From contig CAMRHE010000028.1 of assembly GCA_947044405.1 (NCBI GenBank), positions 6,615,001 through 6,679,000 of the forward strand: DNA of 64,000 nucleotides, in the 5' to 3' direction. Positions 44,204 to 55,699 of the stretch are shown here, piece by piece. The position numbers were made by a program, and so were the translations under genes. The notes under the pieces are model-generated. The model worked only from the letters and a program-made list of their open reading frames with translations, was not told the DNA's origin and did no database searches. The stretch's first letter is position 1. The number at the start of each line of letters is the position of its first letter. Source of the stretch: Leptodactylus fallax. Its lineage: Eukaryota; Chordata; Amphibia; Anura; Leptodactylidae.

Positions 44204-44411
44204 GGCTGAGGTCCCACGTTGTAGAAAAGCAGGTTTTTTTGTTGCAGATTTTGTTGCGTTTTTTTGAGCCAAAGCCAAGAATGTCTACAAAAGGAATGGG
44301 AAATATATTGGAAGTTCTTATACTTCTACCTTCTGCTCAATCCACTTCTGACTTTGGCTCAGAAAACTGCAACAAATAAAAGCGGTGTTTCTGCAACATG
44401 GAGCTTTAGCC
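44204..44411. mobile_element. Family A fold-back MITE, copy 6, inverted relative to copy 5
   Basis: Ends GGCTGAGGTCCC and GGAGCTTTAGCC. The loop reads 'AATGTCTACAAAAGGAATGG', the complement of the loop in copy 5, so this copy is in the opposite orientation. Confidence 0.75.
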
Positions 44412-44509
44412 AAAAAATGCAAATATAATCAATACATTTTTTGATGTTAGCTCTGTAGTCTGCTGGGGCAGCAGTGACCAGTTTATGAAAAATGGAGCCC
44501 CGACCCTGA

Positions 44510-44701
44510 GGCTAAGGCCGCATGTTGCGGGAATGCAGCTTTTTTTGTTGTAGATTTTGCTGCATTTTTTGAGCCAAAGCCAGAAGTGCATTAAGCAGAA
44601 GGTGGAAGTATAAGAACTTCCTGTTCTTGGCTTTGGCTCAAAAAAACGCAACAAAATCTGCAACAAAAAAAGCTTCATATCCACAACGTGGGGCCTTAGC
44701 C
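44510..44701. mobile_element. Family A fold-back MITE, copy 7
   Basis: Ends GGCTAAGGCCGC and GGGGCCTTAGCC. The loop is shortened, losing the 'ATATATTTCCCATTCC' part present in other copies. Confidence 0.75.
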
Positions 44702-45228
44702 TAAGTAATAAATACAAGTAAAATCTTAATAATTAACTTCTCTTCTATCCGCTGAATATGTCAGAAATGTACAATAGATGAGGGTCCTTCCTTAGGGGCT
44801 ATGAGCTATTACTACAACAGCGGATCCATGGAGGACAAACATTGATGCTGCCAATCTATATTATTTTATATATTATTTATTCTGATTATTATATTAATAT
44901 TATCTTATTCTCATCTCAGCAAATCACTACCAAGACAGGAATAACTGCCCATAGTCCCATCCATCACCTATGTAAACAGGTAAATGACACTTCTCTATGC
45001 TGCTTCCATATCTCTGCCATTGTGATGACTGGGACATACGGAAACAGGGTAGCACATTTAGCTTTGCTGTAGTTACAATTCACCTCTATCGGAGCTAAGG
45101 AAACAGCAATGAGCAGCGCCACTTACCTGCCTCTGTAAGTACCACTGTGGTGGCCACAACTTTATTCCCATTCAGCAGTGTTTATTCCCATCTCAGCAGT
45201 GATTTGGTAAGATGGAAATAATCCTTTA
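44702..45228. other. No gene or recognised repeat
   Basis: AT-rich at 44840-44930, otherwise low-copy. Confidence 0.5.
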
Positions 45229-45485
45229 GGCCGGGACCCCACATAGCGTAAATGCCGCAATTTGGCCGTACCTACAAAGTGGATGGGATTCTGGCTAATC
45301 CCATCCACACATTGCAGAAAAAAATCTGTGATTTCAAAAAATGCTAGCATTTTTGTAAATCGCAGCATGTCAATGCTACCTACGGAAAGTCCACAGAGGA
45401 AAACTCTGCAGACTTTCTGTGGAAAGCGCTGCATGAAAAGTGCAATGTGTTTCCAACACGGTTCCGCTTTTTGGCTGTGACTCAC
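45229..45485. mobile_element. Family B MITE
   Basis: It starts GGCCGGGACCCCACA after TTA. 'CCCATCCACACATTGCAGAA' and 'GAAAGTCCACAGAGGAAAAC' are shared with the copies at 51399 and 37858. The right end is decayed. Confidence 0.55.
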
Positions 45486-46359
45486 TAAAATGACCCCACA
45501 AGTATGCGAAAACCATTTGCATGTTGGGTTACAAAAGCATAAGCTATGGTTCAATAGAAGCTATCCTAATATATAAATGGCTTCCTTTCCTTCTGGAAAT
45601 ATCTTTAGTTCTACTAAGTTTCCAAAATTCCTCTGTACTTGTCATATAAAGGAGCTTGTATCTTAGGTTTGGCTGTCCTTTAGATCGTAGTCATTTTTAT
45701 ACAACAATGTCAGATGTGATTGATGTGGACACAATTGTCCCCACAGTAATGTGTCTGGGACCTTATCTGCAATGTTTTATGTCTGGATTTTGGTCAAAGC
45801 CAATGACCACAAAAATATAAGCAAATTAAGGAAAGCGAAGTTACAAAGGTCAAATGACCACAACGCGATCAACATCCAAAGAGGCAACAAATCAAAGTCA
45901 ATTACTTCTTCCAAATAGATTCCTACAAAGTTTTACAATTGAAAAGTTATTCAATTATTTAATGATAGTTAACCCTTTTCTGGCCAAATGAAATGTACGT
46001 GATGGCCGCAGAAATTTATCATCGGGCCCCTGATAGGAATCTATGGCAGGGAATCCCATTAATACATCTCATTAGGAAGCGCTCCACTAGAAACGTACAG
46101 AAACTCATCCAGCATCCCTGTACACATGGCTAAATGCAAAGCTTATTAGTATTGAGGGAGATTTTGACATTTATGAGGAAAATGAAAACTATTGTTAGAT
46201 GAGATTTATTGGTATCTGACAATTTAGAAAGCAGCAAAATACTTACTGTCTTTACCAAGTATGAGGCTTATGTGTGACAGTGAATGCTCAACCAAGCAGG
46301 CGATACACACTGGGGGAAAGGCAGATGGAATGCCGGCTATGTATTGTGTATACACAAGG
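45486..46359. other. Low-copy sequence, no gene
   Basis: No repeat in common with the rest of the window. 46090-46260 is of ordinary complexity. No supported open frame. Confidence 0.45.
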
Positions 46360-47260
46360 CCTGACACCCTCCAAACTCCCCATTATAAATACAAACCCCA
46401 GACCATATCCAACCCCCTAAATAAGTACAGATCCCAGACCATACCCAACCCCTTAAATATATACATACCCCATATGCCTAAAATAAATCAGACCCAAGAC
46501 CATATCCCTTAAATACAGAACACAGACCCAGGGCCACTTTGACCGTAGAGCCAATGGTGCACTTGCACAGGACCCTATGGTAGCGGGGGCCCCCTTTGGA
46601 CAGCAGGACAGTCCGGCATTTAGAGTGCTGTCCCGCTGTTCCGGGCCGCCCCTATATGTCACAGCTCCAACTCCCTGCTTCAGCATTCCGTTATCTCAAC
46701 TCCCAGTGTTCTGCTCTGAAGCAGGAGGTGTGATGTAGCGACGCCACTTACATCGCGCCTGTTGCTCTCTGAAGCTGCCGACAGCAGAGCCAGAAGACAA
46801 CAGGGGAAAATGGAAATGTGGTGTTTTTAGGTGGGTTTTTAAATTTTTTTTTTCTTCTTTATTTCATCGATACTGGGTTGGCGGGGAAACCTGACAAAAT
46901 ACTGTACTGTGGGGGCTTAGTGGAGGGGGACATTATAATATAATGTCTGAGGGGCCACTGAGGTGGGACAGGTTAATGTATGAGGGGCCACTGGGTGGGA
47001 ACCTGTTCATATCTGATGCCTCTGCAGGGACATTTGATAGTGATATGGGCCATTGAGTAGCATTATATTGTATGAGGGCCACTGAGGGGCATTATACCAT
47101 GTGGGAGCCACTGATGGGGCATTATAGTTTGTGTATTTCTAAGGGGCGGTGATGGGGGGGCCCATTTATGAAACCTTTGCACTGGGCCCACCAATGTGTT
47201 AAACAGCCCTGCCCAGACCCCCTGAGTTATTATACACTCAAGACAATTACATTCAGCTAC
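46360..47260. repeat. Degenerate minisatellite split by a mobile element
   Basis: Units of about 38 bp with 'CAGACCATATCCAACCCC' run to 46528, and similar 'CCCAGACCCCCTGAGTTATT' resumes at 47212. The intervening 683 bp is a hAT-like insertion. Related to 5600-5960. Confidence 0.65.
46529..47211. mobile_element. Probable hAT-like element
   Basis: It begins CAGGGCCAC and, reversed, ends CAGGGCTGT. CACAGACC (46521-46528) and CCCAGACC (47212-47219) flank it, a 7-of-8 match. Because the flanking array itself repeats CAGACC, this match is weaker evidence than elsewhere. Inside, 46930-47150 carries loosely repeated 'GAGGGGCCACTGA' and 'GGCATTATA' blocks, the reverse-strand form of the motif in the 29.2-29.7 kb minisatellite. 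Confidence 0.6.
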
Positions 47261-47439
47261 TCACCCTCCTTCTTGCCTTCTAACTTTAGGACCTGCACAT
47301 ATGTGGTTAGTCTAAAATTGACAAAATTTCTACTTTTATTATTATTTTATACCAAAACCAGATGTCTAAGACTTGACAAATTCCCCCAATAAATTTTATG
47401 GCCCTAAAAAAGGTGACATCTAAAAATACAAATTGTTCT
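47261..47439. other. No gene
   Basis: Short non-coding gap between repeats. Confidence 0.4.
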
Positions 47440-47690
47440 GCAACAAACAAGCCCTTAAGAAAAAAAATGAAAAGCTACAACTCTCATTTTGCAAAAACAA
47501 ATGCTTTGAAAAAACGGTTATTCAAAAACACAGCATGTAAATTCTATTTGCGGAAACACTTGTGTTTTCCTATAGATTTAATAACGTAAGAAAAACTGCA
47601 GAGAACAAAAAAATCTGCAAAAACGCTACATTTTTTTCAGTGCGTTTTTAGCTGCGGTTTGCTATGTGAGGCATCCCAGAGATTTAGCAT
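47440..47690. repeat. Diverged family B-like element
   Basis: 'ACTTGTGTTTTCCTATAG', 'GTGCGTTTTTAGCTGCGG' and 'TATGTGAGGC' resemble family B, with the centre near 47560. The termini are not recognisable. Confidence 0.4.
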
Positions 47691-48416
47691 CCAATATGAA
47701 TCTGCAATCTGTGTCTTTGCGATGAAATTTGCAATTATATAGCATAATGCACATTTTACAGGTACTGCGACTGTATCCATTCATGCTGACAGCAGATCGG
47801 AGCTGGCATTGATGGATTTTCAGCTATTGGACATGTCATAGAAACAGAAAAAGGTTTTGTGTGTTCCCTGTCAAGACTTTAATCGCTGCGTCACACAAGA
47901 GGAGCGTTTGGTTCGGAAATGTATTTAAGTCTTTCTGCAATGAGTATATTGTACGGTATGTCTAGATAGAAGATGCCATGTCACATACGTGTGCCGTACA
48001 ATGACACTATTCATACATCATAATACTGACGTTCTGCCCAGACGTGGTTTGGAAAGAAGAAAAAGATGCATTTTCAAAAACGGACACATTTTTGAAAAAT
48101 GCTGCATGTTATTCTTATCTGCAGAATCGCAAGTGAAATATGTAGTAAAAACTCAATGACGAACGCTGTGCATTTTAGTTGTGTTAGTGGGGCCTTAGCG
48201 TGTGCTTAGCCATAACTAGAGCAGGGTCCTACATTACAGTGATATCAAATGTGGCCCCTGCATTGGTGCTAGGTGCTATTCCAATGGAGGGTCCCTGCTG
48301 CAGCCAGTGGATCTCCTCTTTGCCGCTGGTCTTATGAGATCATCACGGCAATTGGCGCTTTTGGATGTCGTCAGTCTGGTGGTTTATTTAAGAGGGACTC
48401 CAGTCTTACCACCTCT
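47691..48416. other. Mostly low-copy, with a B-like patch
   Basis: 48055-48200 has 'AAAAATGCTGCATGTTATTC' and ends 'GTGGGGCCTTAGCG', a remnant like family B. The rest shows nothing recognisable. Confidence 0.4.
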
Positions 48417-48665
48417 AGACTAGGATCACACTAGCGTCTGAGTCTCTATACGAGACTCCGTCCTACATTCCGCTTAAAATTGGTGGAGAGAAGGAGAACT
48501 TTTCTCTCCACCGGTTTCAGCGGAAACCCAGTGGACCCCATTATAGTCTATGGGGTCCACTGGTTTCTGCATGTAACCACTTTTTAAGTGGATAGGGTTT
48601 CCGTCTTTTGGGTCCTCGAGCAGGACCCGAAGGACAAAAACCCAAACGCTGGTGTGAACCTAGAG
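48417..48665. mobile_element. Family G fold-back element, best-preserved copy
   Basis: The ends are 'CTAGGATCACACTAGCG' and, reversed, 'CTAGGTTCACACCAGCG'. The inner halves are complementary: 'GGACCCCATTATAGTCTATG' spans the centre. The 'AACCACTTTTTAAGTGG' empty-site form is present. No convincing target duplication. Confidence 0.7.
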
Positions 48666-48667
48666 TA

Positions 48668-48735
48668 TGGTACATCCTGTCACCATGAGAATGCAGCATG
48701 TTATAAAGCAGGAGGAGCTGACTGTGATTGACAAC
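48668..48735. repeat. Half of a T2-like fold-back element
   Basis: 'GCAGCATGTTATAAAGCAGG' followed by 'AGGAGCTGACTG' matches the left half of the fold-back at 43094. It directly follows the G element. Confidence 0.5.
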
Positions 48736-49595
48736 TATCTCTATAGGCAGTCATAACGGGGAGGCTGCCAATGACTGATAGAATGGCCCATTGGACTAAA
48801 TTACTCCTGATGATCTCCCTGCCCAAAAATAATAGAAACATAAAAATGTTCATGGTTCACTTGAAAAAAATCCCATTCCCATTTCAGTAAAAAACATGGT
48901 AGAGTAAAGAAATATATACCTGACATTCGGTTTCATGAAAGTAAAGATTTACAATATCAGACAGGACTGAAGGGTTATATTTTTGTAGATATACTGTATA
49001 TCTATGGTGGAATATGGATATTACCTCTCCAGTGCAAGCTATATATCAGACATAGGATGCCGAACTCACTCGATGCAGCTCTGGACAAACCAAATACCCC
49101 AGAATTCCCTTATAATGTTGATGAAAATTATTTATATTTTTAGTTTTTAACTAATTTGGATCACAAAATTGCCACATTCTTCAAAAAAGTATAAGATCCT
49201 GATGAGAAAGTGTATCTGCTGTTATATAACACATTAGCGAGTCATAGTGACACGTCAGAAGCTTTGATAGGTGAAGGTCAATGGACTACGACCACCATTG
49301 AGTGCTGTATCCCTTTGGTTGTGTGCAGTGTTTGGACCCATAGAAAGTATAGGAGTCATAAAATAAAAATGTTTCAATCTGTTATTTTTATTTTTTTTTT
49401 CTTCTGGGTCTGGGTCTTCATTGTTGGTACATTGCAAGTCCCCCCCTGCTGTCTTCAGACTCTGTTTACACACTATGCAACATATCGTCCATGCCAACAA
49501 CAGGTCAAGCATCCTCTGGGACCAGTCATGGCTCAATGTAGTAATATAACAATATGCAATCAGGTGACCAGTGGTAGACTAACATGCGGAGTACT
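48736..49595. other. No gene supported
   Basis: The frame 49210-49605 (131 codons, plus) overlaps a 93-codon minus frame, contains a T-run and shows no domain; I do not call it. Confidence 0.4.
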
Positions 49596-50535
49596 GTTAA
49601 GCTAAGCCCACACTGGGCCAATAAATGCAGTCAAAACACAGATTTTTTTTTTCCTTAAAAGGGAGATCCTGATTTCAAAGAGAACTGTGTAATACTTCAT
49701 TTCACCCGTGGAGGCGCTGCAGGGAAGTTGAACATTTGCAGCAAAATTCCCACAGATTGTTGATCAATGTGCAAAAATCAACTGGTAAGTAAGGAACCAG
49801 CAGGAGACCCAGAGAGCAGTGACATGAGAACAGGCGGCAGTCACAGTGTTAGGACCCTGTACTCTTTAAGTACAGGACAGTAGAGCCATTGTAATTTGGT
49901 TCAGTTCAGGCACTAATTTTCTGCCATTTTCTGACCATAGAGAATTTTTCCTGAAAATTTAAACCCCCCTTTAAAATGCAAAAAAAAAAAAAAAAATAAG
50001 ATAAAAAATAACCATTCCTCGTCTGTTTGATACCCCACAGCTCCAGGACAGATGTTCTTGTCGTCCACTTTCCTGCAACAATAGCAAGCCATACCTAACC
50101 ACTGCAGTCAATGGTCTCAGTGGTCTTGCACCGTACCTGGTAGCCTCACCACTATGACCAGTGGTCATGTGACATTCTTTGCTGCAGAGCAGTAAACAGA
50201 GTCCAGCAGTTACTCCTGAAGCATTTGGAGAACTGAGCATGTCTATATACATAAGGGATGTTTCAGAGGACTATCGGGATAAACTGTCTGTGTATCAGCC
50301 TCATTTACCAGCCCAAACATGACTCGACTGAACTGGCCTGCTGAGTTCAGTAAAGCCAAGCCATGGCCAGACCAGTAAATGCACCCAATACACAGAGTGG
50401 TTTTTCCCAATAAACGGCCATCTGAATCAGCCCTTACAGGGAGATCCCACTGATTTTGTTAAGAATTGTGTAATACTTCATTTCGCCTGTGGAGGCAGTG
50501 CAGGGGAAATTAAACACTTTATGATCTGTTTATTA
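49596..50535. repeat. Two direct copies of a dispersed repeat
   Basis: 49600-49760 and 50350-50530 share 'GGGAGATCC', 'TGTGTAATACTTCATTTC' and 'GTGGAGGC.GTGCAGGG'. The stretch between (49760-50350), with an A-run at 49979-49997, shows no gene. Confidence 0.55.
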
Positions 50536-51398
50536 TTGGGGGACCCGTGAAACAAAAGGGATTATTGAATGAAAACTTTTTAAATTAGGCTTGAAAAATA
50601 AATATTCAAATATTTATGTTTAAAGGACATTTATAAAAATGTTTGCATGTCAACTTCTATACCTATAATACATATAACGTGCTCGGTAATAGCTTTGATT
50701 AAACGTGTTGTAAGGGATTGATCCGGACCATGTGATTTATGTGACTCTTTACATGCCGCAATTAATACTGATGATTTTTTTAGAACTTTAGTCAATGAAA
50801 ATCACCTCCATAATAGATTTCAGTTATTTCTAGCATACAATGAGCGTCTGGCGGAGGATTGTGTATTCCACTTGTATTAAGGTCTACATTACATTCAGGC
50901 AGCATTAATCTACAGCTCTACATTCTCGTCGTGTCCTAACCTGCCTCTGAAATGCCACGTATACAGGTTATAGATCTGACACAGTGATCTATTAAAAAGT
51001 TACATTTGACTATACTCAATGAAAAATGCAATGATTAAATACTATCATTTCAGCATGCCGAATGATCCATTAGAATAATGATTTCTAGACATATTAAAAT
51101 CTAAAAGCTTCAAATCTGCTTCTCTGCAAAGTTAATATGTTGATTAATCACCTGCAAGAAGAGTCATTTTTATTTAATTAAGAAAATCTGATTTTTTCTT
51201 TCCTTGCTAAGACCTTCAATGAAATTCTGATTGTTGGGCTAGAAGAGGATTAGCTAAGCTCTGACTCCGTTATTATGGAACTGGAAGACCTAGCATGGCC
51301 TCTGAGCTGAAGAAATGGCGCACGTGATGGGACTTGTAGTCCTGTTGCAGTCATAGCTTTCTTTTTTGAGAAATTTTCTGTATTTGTGTTCCATTAAA
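50536..51398. other. Repeat-poor AT-rich stretch
   Basis: No matches to other parts of the window. It contains ATTA/TAATTA words, for example 'ATGTTGATTAATCACCTG' near 51138. A candidate for low-copy regulatory DNA; no gene. Confidence 0.45.
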
Positions 51399-51662
51399 GT
51401 TGAAGCCCCACGTTGCAAAAACACAGCTGGAAAGTGAATGAGATTCTGGCTAATTCCATCCACACATTGCAGAAAAAAAATCCACAACGGAAAAGTTGTG
51501 TTTTTGAAAATCGCAGCATGTCAATGGTATCTGCATTTTCCCTATAGTTATAATAAGGGCAGAAAGTCCCTAGAGAAAGACTCAGCGAAAACGCAATGAA
51601 AAACACTGCGTTTTTTTTCCGCAGCGGTTTTTTGCTATGTTTTGCTACATGGGGCCTTAGCC
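51399..51662. mobile_element. Family B MITE
   Basis: It begins 'GTTGAAGCCCCACG' and ends GGGGCCTTAGCC. It shares 'ATTCCATCCACACATTGCAG' with other B copies. Palindromic and non-coding. Confidence 0.65.
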
Positions 51663-52540
51663 TAAAGGGGTTTTCCCATTACCATTACCAAATTTAACCA
51701 GTTCACTGCCTGTGAAGAATATCGCCTCGCCCAGCCGCCTGGCACGCCTGCGATCAAACTTCTTTCTTAACCTCCCACTCACACACCGTGAGTAGACCGG
51801 GTCATAGGATAAAACGAAATGAGCGATATAAATTTTATATGTTTAATAACCCAAGTGGGTCGGTATGAATTAATAGCATATACAGAAATATACAATATTA
51901 ATACGATCAAGCATAAACATACAAGCAAAGGAGCGATGATACAATACACAAAAATAAACAGGAGAATTAAAAGATAGAGAAAATACCGGCATAGGCTCGT
52001 AGTCCGTTTCTCTAGGCCACAGCAGAGTTTTGGGCCTAGGGCGCAAGCTTAAGCAAGTTGCATAAAACAATCCTTCTACATGCTGTCCAGAACTAGGCCC
52101 TCAAAGCATTCCTCAGTAGGGCAGGCCCTCTCATCTTCTCCCAGATCAGAGCTCCTTATTGCCTCTTTGCTGAATGACCCCAGAATCCAGGTCTGCCCAC
52201 AGCATATGGCTAGTGCTCCACCCACCCCTTGCACCCAGGCAGCCCCCCTTCTCCCACCTTTGCAGAACCCTCGGAGAGAAGGGTGAAGTTAAGGCTTGCT
52301 ATCCCCCATCCCATCTGGCCAGGGATAATAAAAGTGCCTGGCTATAGCAAGCCATCTCCAATGAACACACATAAAACCAGTGAAGCGTATCGTCCAGCAA
52401 TGTGGACTCAACTAAAGCACCGCATTCCAAGTGGGGGAAGGACTGACCTAAGCAAGTAAAACACACTTCCAAGAAAGATATAAAACTGAGGGTCGGTTCA
52501 TCACACTGCCTATTGGCTATATACAATGGGCAGTTCACTC
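51663..52540. repeat. Unclassified, possible retroelement remnant
   Basis: A compositionally distinct block (51690-52500) with GC-rich parts and AT-rich parts, and no terminal repeats that I can see. The edges are abrupt and there are overlapping short frames on both strands. It may be part of a retroelement, but no domain supports it. Confidence 0.25.
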
Positions 52541-52735
52541 TTAAAAGGGGTTGTCTGGGTTTAATTTATTTCAGGATAGACCATAAATACCTGATCAGTA
52601 GGGGGACCCACTGAGTTCAGTGGAAGGTAAGCTGTAGCGAAAGGTTTTGTACAGCTCATTGGTTCTGTCCCCTACCCATCAGGTATTTATGGCCTATGCT
52701 GAGGATAGACCATAAAAAAAAAAAAAATTAAACCT
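52541..52735. mobile_element. Small fold-back element
   Basis: 'GACCATAAATACCTGATCAG' with 'TAGGGGGA' on the left is complementary to 'CCCCTACCCATCAGGTATTT' and 'ATGGCC' on the right. The left end 'TTAAAAGGGGTTGTC' is T2-like, but the right terminus is obscured by an A-run. Confidence 0.6.
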
Positions 52736-52799
52736 GTACGTACCTGTACATCCTTGCAGAGTTAAGCAGCTGCATAACATTGTGTTAAAACAGCAAGGC

Positions 52800-53425
52800 A
52801 TCCCATAGAGAAGGCAGGGATGGTTTATTACTGCTCCGGCCTTCCCGATTGCTGTATACACAACGCTCAATGAGTGCTGTAAGTCTAGCTATGGGAGCCG
52901 CCATGATGCACCTCCCCTTCCTGCCCAGCAGTCATGTGATCTGGCAGGTAAATAATGTTAAAATGGCCCAAAAGGTTTATTATTACCCTATGGGGGGCAC
53001 AATGTATAAAAAAATAATTAAACAAAAAATAATGCCACTACCATACCCACCAGCAGATTTTAGTCCTGCCCCGGAGACACAACAATAGGTATCACCTACA
53101 TACTAATAGGGAAAATTATTTAAACATTTTTAGTAGCACTTTTTGCTATTTAAAAAACATGAAAAATATGAAAAGAAGACACATTAACTTTTTTTTTAAC
53201 ATTTTCCCAGATATTAAAATAAATAAAAAAACATGCCAAAAACAATAAGATAAAAATAAATCCTTATGCACCACTGAAAAAAGACACAAAAATAATGTGA
53301 ATAACCCAAATGAAAAAAAAAAAAAGAAAGTTGTTATCGCCCTCAAAACCACATGTACAAAAAACATGAAAATGTTTCCGGTCCTGAACCAGGAAAATTT
53401 GTAGACAATTAAAGGTTAAACACTT
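52800..53425 (-). repeat. Dispersed repeat family E, inverted copy
   Basis: 'GGGAGCCGCCATGATGC' and 'CAGTCATGTGATCTGG' mirror the right side of 8370-9270, and 'TAGTAGCACTTTTTGCTATT' mirrors its 'AATAGCACAAAGTGCTACTA'. 'CCGGTCCTGAACCAGG' mirrors its left end. This copy has no family A insertion, so it serves as a distant empty relative. Confidence 0.55.
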
Positions 53426-53593
53426 ATGCAAATATAAGTAATGAAATATTTTTCAGAGTTTTAAAGGTTCTCTCGAACCATCTTAGTGGTAACATCTGTG
53501 TCACAGGATGTGTGTAAGCAGCACTCAGGTTGTCTGGAAGTGATGGGTGCACGTTCTAAGAGGGGCTGACCACCTCCCTTCTAAATATCATAG

Positions 53594-54126
53594 ATAAAGG
53601 AATTGGAACCGCACTCCAGAAACGGTTATGCTTCTTAGGAATGTTTTAATGGTGTACATAAATACAACGTTTCGGGTTGTTACCCTTCGTCAGGCAATTG
53701 TAAATACGTAGAGTAGAAGACATGAATGGTAGCCCAGTCGGTCAATTCTGGTGACTGTAATAGAGACGTAACAGATAACAGGTCAAAGGAGTAGGTCCAT
53801 TGGAGTAGAATCCAGAGTGGTAGGGCTGGTTAGCCTTCAAATGAATTACCGCAGAGTCTGTACGGACGCTTATGTGAGGTCTCCTGGGAGCATGTAGCCC
53901 TACCGCTCTGGATTCTACTCCGATGTATCTTCTCCTTTGACCTGTTATCTGTTATATCTCTATTGAGGTCCACAGAATTGACCGACTGGGCTATCATTCA
54001 TGTCTTCTACTCTACATATTTACAATTGCCTACTGAAGGGTAAGAACCCGAAATGTATTTATGTACCCCATTAAAACTTTACTAATAAGCATAACCATTT
54101 CTGGAGTGCGGTTCCAATTCCTTTAT
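53594..54126. mobile_element. Long palindromic element with 230-bp arms
   Basis: The left arm 53594-53827 starts ATAAAGGAATTGGAACCGC, and the reversed right arm (53896-54126) starts with the same 19 bases. The arms are nearly complementary throughout, including 'ACGTTTCGGGTTGTTACCCT' and 'AACAGATAACAGGTCAAAGG', separated by a ~68-bp loop. No coding content and no clear target duplication. Confidence 0.8.
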
Positions 54127-54890
54127 TCAGTGGTGACATCTGTTGATCGGTTGCCAATGGATACAACCATGAATGCAGGAACTTTGTATGGTCTGGGACT
54201 TATAGTAATTTCCTGCATTCATTGTCGTATCCATTGGCTACCGATCGAGACAACAGACTATCAGCACTAAGATAGTTAGAGGAAATCTATAAAACTCTGC
54301 ATAATATTTCATTACTTATATTTGCGAGATCTGCCTGTTTGTCCAATTTGCATAGTCGCTGATGCTTGTCCATAAAATAGGAAATGTAGTATTAAAGAAA
54401 AAAAAAAAAAAAAAGATTATTGAAAAGAAATGGTAAAACCTCAAAAAGGTATGCAAATTAGATCTCGTCTGGAAGGAAAAAAAGCTATTGTGACTGCAAC
54501 CTATTGGAGGGAACAACTATATACTGTAAGTCAATGTCCGACCCATGGAAGAACCTGAAAGTATGACTTGGAATTGTAGAAGACACCTAGACCATGTTAA
54601 AGAACATAGTGCTATGTTCCAAAGGACACCATATTTCCAGGATACTCTCCCTAGAAGCATTGCTTAGAGGAGAGCTCATCTCAGTGGTATTATATGGTGG
54701 TACACAAAGGGCCAATAACTGGAATATGTATCTGGGCCAATAACTCCATAATATAATACCATAGGGACATGGAGTCTAAAGGCCGTCCAAAGGCCCATAT
54801 GCCATAAACAAAGACAGGCACTAGTACTAACAAATGCTAGCTGGGAGTCCTGTTGCATATTTTGCATTGAGACCTAGAAGGTTCAAGTCA
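54127..54890. other. No gene or recognised repeat
   Basis: A-run at 54397-54414. 54160-54270 is a short imperfect palindrome ('GGTTGCCAATGGATACAAC' facing 'GTCGTATCCATTGGCTACC'). Confidence 0.45.
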
Positions 54891-54914
54891 CACCTCTGAA
54901 TATTCAGTTCTCAA

Positions 54915-55290
54915 ATTTTACAAAAAATTGCCCTTTATCAAGTGTGTATTAATAATAATACACACTTGATAAAGGACAAGTACTGAAACGCGTTGTGTCA
55001 CCACTTGGCATAAAACTCTTTGCACCTGGACCAGCACTTGTATGCCTCTTTTTTGGGGTATCCATCTATACCCTACACCGCTTCACTGGATCTTCCTGAC
55101 GTGTTATCACCCTTTCCACGTTCCTCAGGCTTGGAGCTGCTGCCTGAGGTCCACCAACACATTGGAATTATTCCTTAATTCCATTTAAGTAGTTGTGAGC
55201 TCGTCACAACTTACCAAGGTGAGCATATACTCAACCTACTGTTTTACATTTACTGTATCCCACAATATTATGCTATTAGCGCTTGGCGCT
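54915..55290 (+). repeat. Dispersed repeat with GAAACGCGTTG motif and terminal hairpin
   Basis: It begins with a perfect short hairpin (CCTTTATCAAGTGTGTATTA around an AATAATA loop, 54931-54975), then 'CTGAAACGCGTTGTGTCACC'. The right boundary near 55290 abuts a family K element. Class unknown. Confidence 0.5.
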
Positions 55291-55304
55291 GTTTGCTCTT
55301 CTAC

Positions 55305-55655
55305 TTTCTTTCTCGGTACTCATCATCATCCAGTCTGTCTGGGATGACATGAAGAGACAGAAGGATTGGAGCAAGCCTACATCCACAGAAGATCTGTGCT
55401 TAGTTCTCCAAGATGGCGGCGGGAACAACCTCCCTGCCCAGTTCTGCCAAAAACTGTCTGCAAGTGTATCCAGAAGAAGGCAAAGGGCAAAAGTCACACC
55501 AAATATTCATGGGATTTACATTTCGCTTTTCTTTATTCTTTTCATTATGTTCATTGACAATGATAAACTAATCAACCCTCCTATTTCTTAAATAATTCTT
55601 ACTTTGCTGCATTTTCTCACATCCGCTTATAACTTTTGCACAGCACTGTATATAA
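55305..55655 (+). mobile_element. Family K Tc1-derived short element, copy 4
   Basis: On the plus strand it encodes IIIQSVWDDMKRQKDW, then SKPTSTEDLCLVLQDGG and NNLPAQFCQKL, the C-terminus of a Tc1 transposase. It ends 'AACTTTTGCACAGCACTGTA'. The 5' end and all sequence upstream of SPDL are missing. Confidence 0.7.
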
Positions 55656-55699
55656 TTTCAAACATCCATATTTTTCTGTTTGTCTGCCGTAAATTTAAA

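Noticed and set aside
49210..49605. 131-codon plus frame
   Set aside because: It includes a long T-run giving a poly-F stretch, has a competing minus frame, and lacks any domain.
54931..54975. Short hairpin as a microRNA precursor
   Set aside because: The stem is only about 20 bp with a small loop, AT-rich, and lies at the end of a dispersed repeat; a precursor normally has a stem of about 30 bp.
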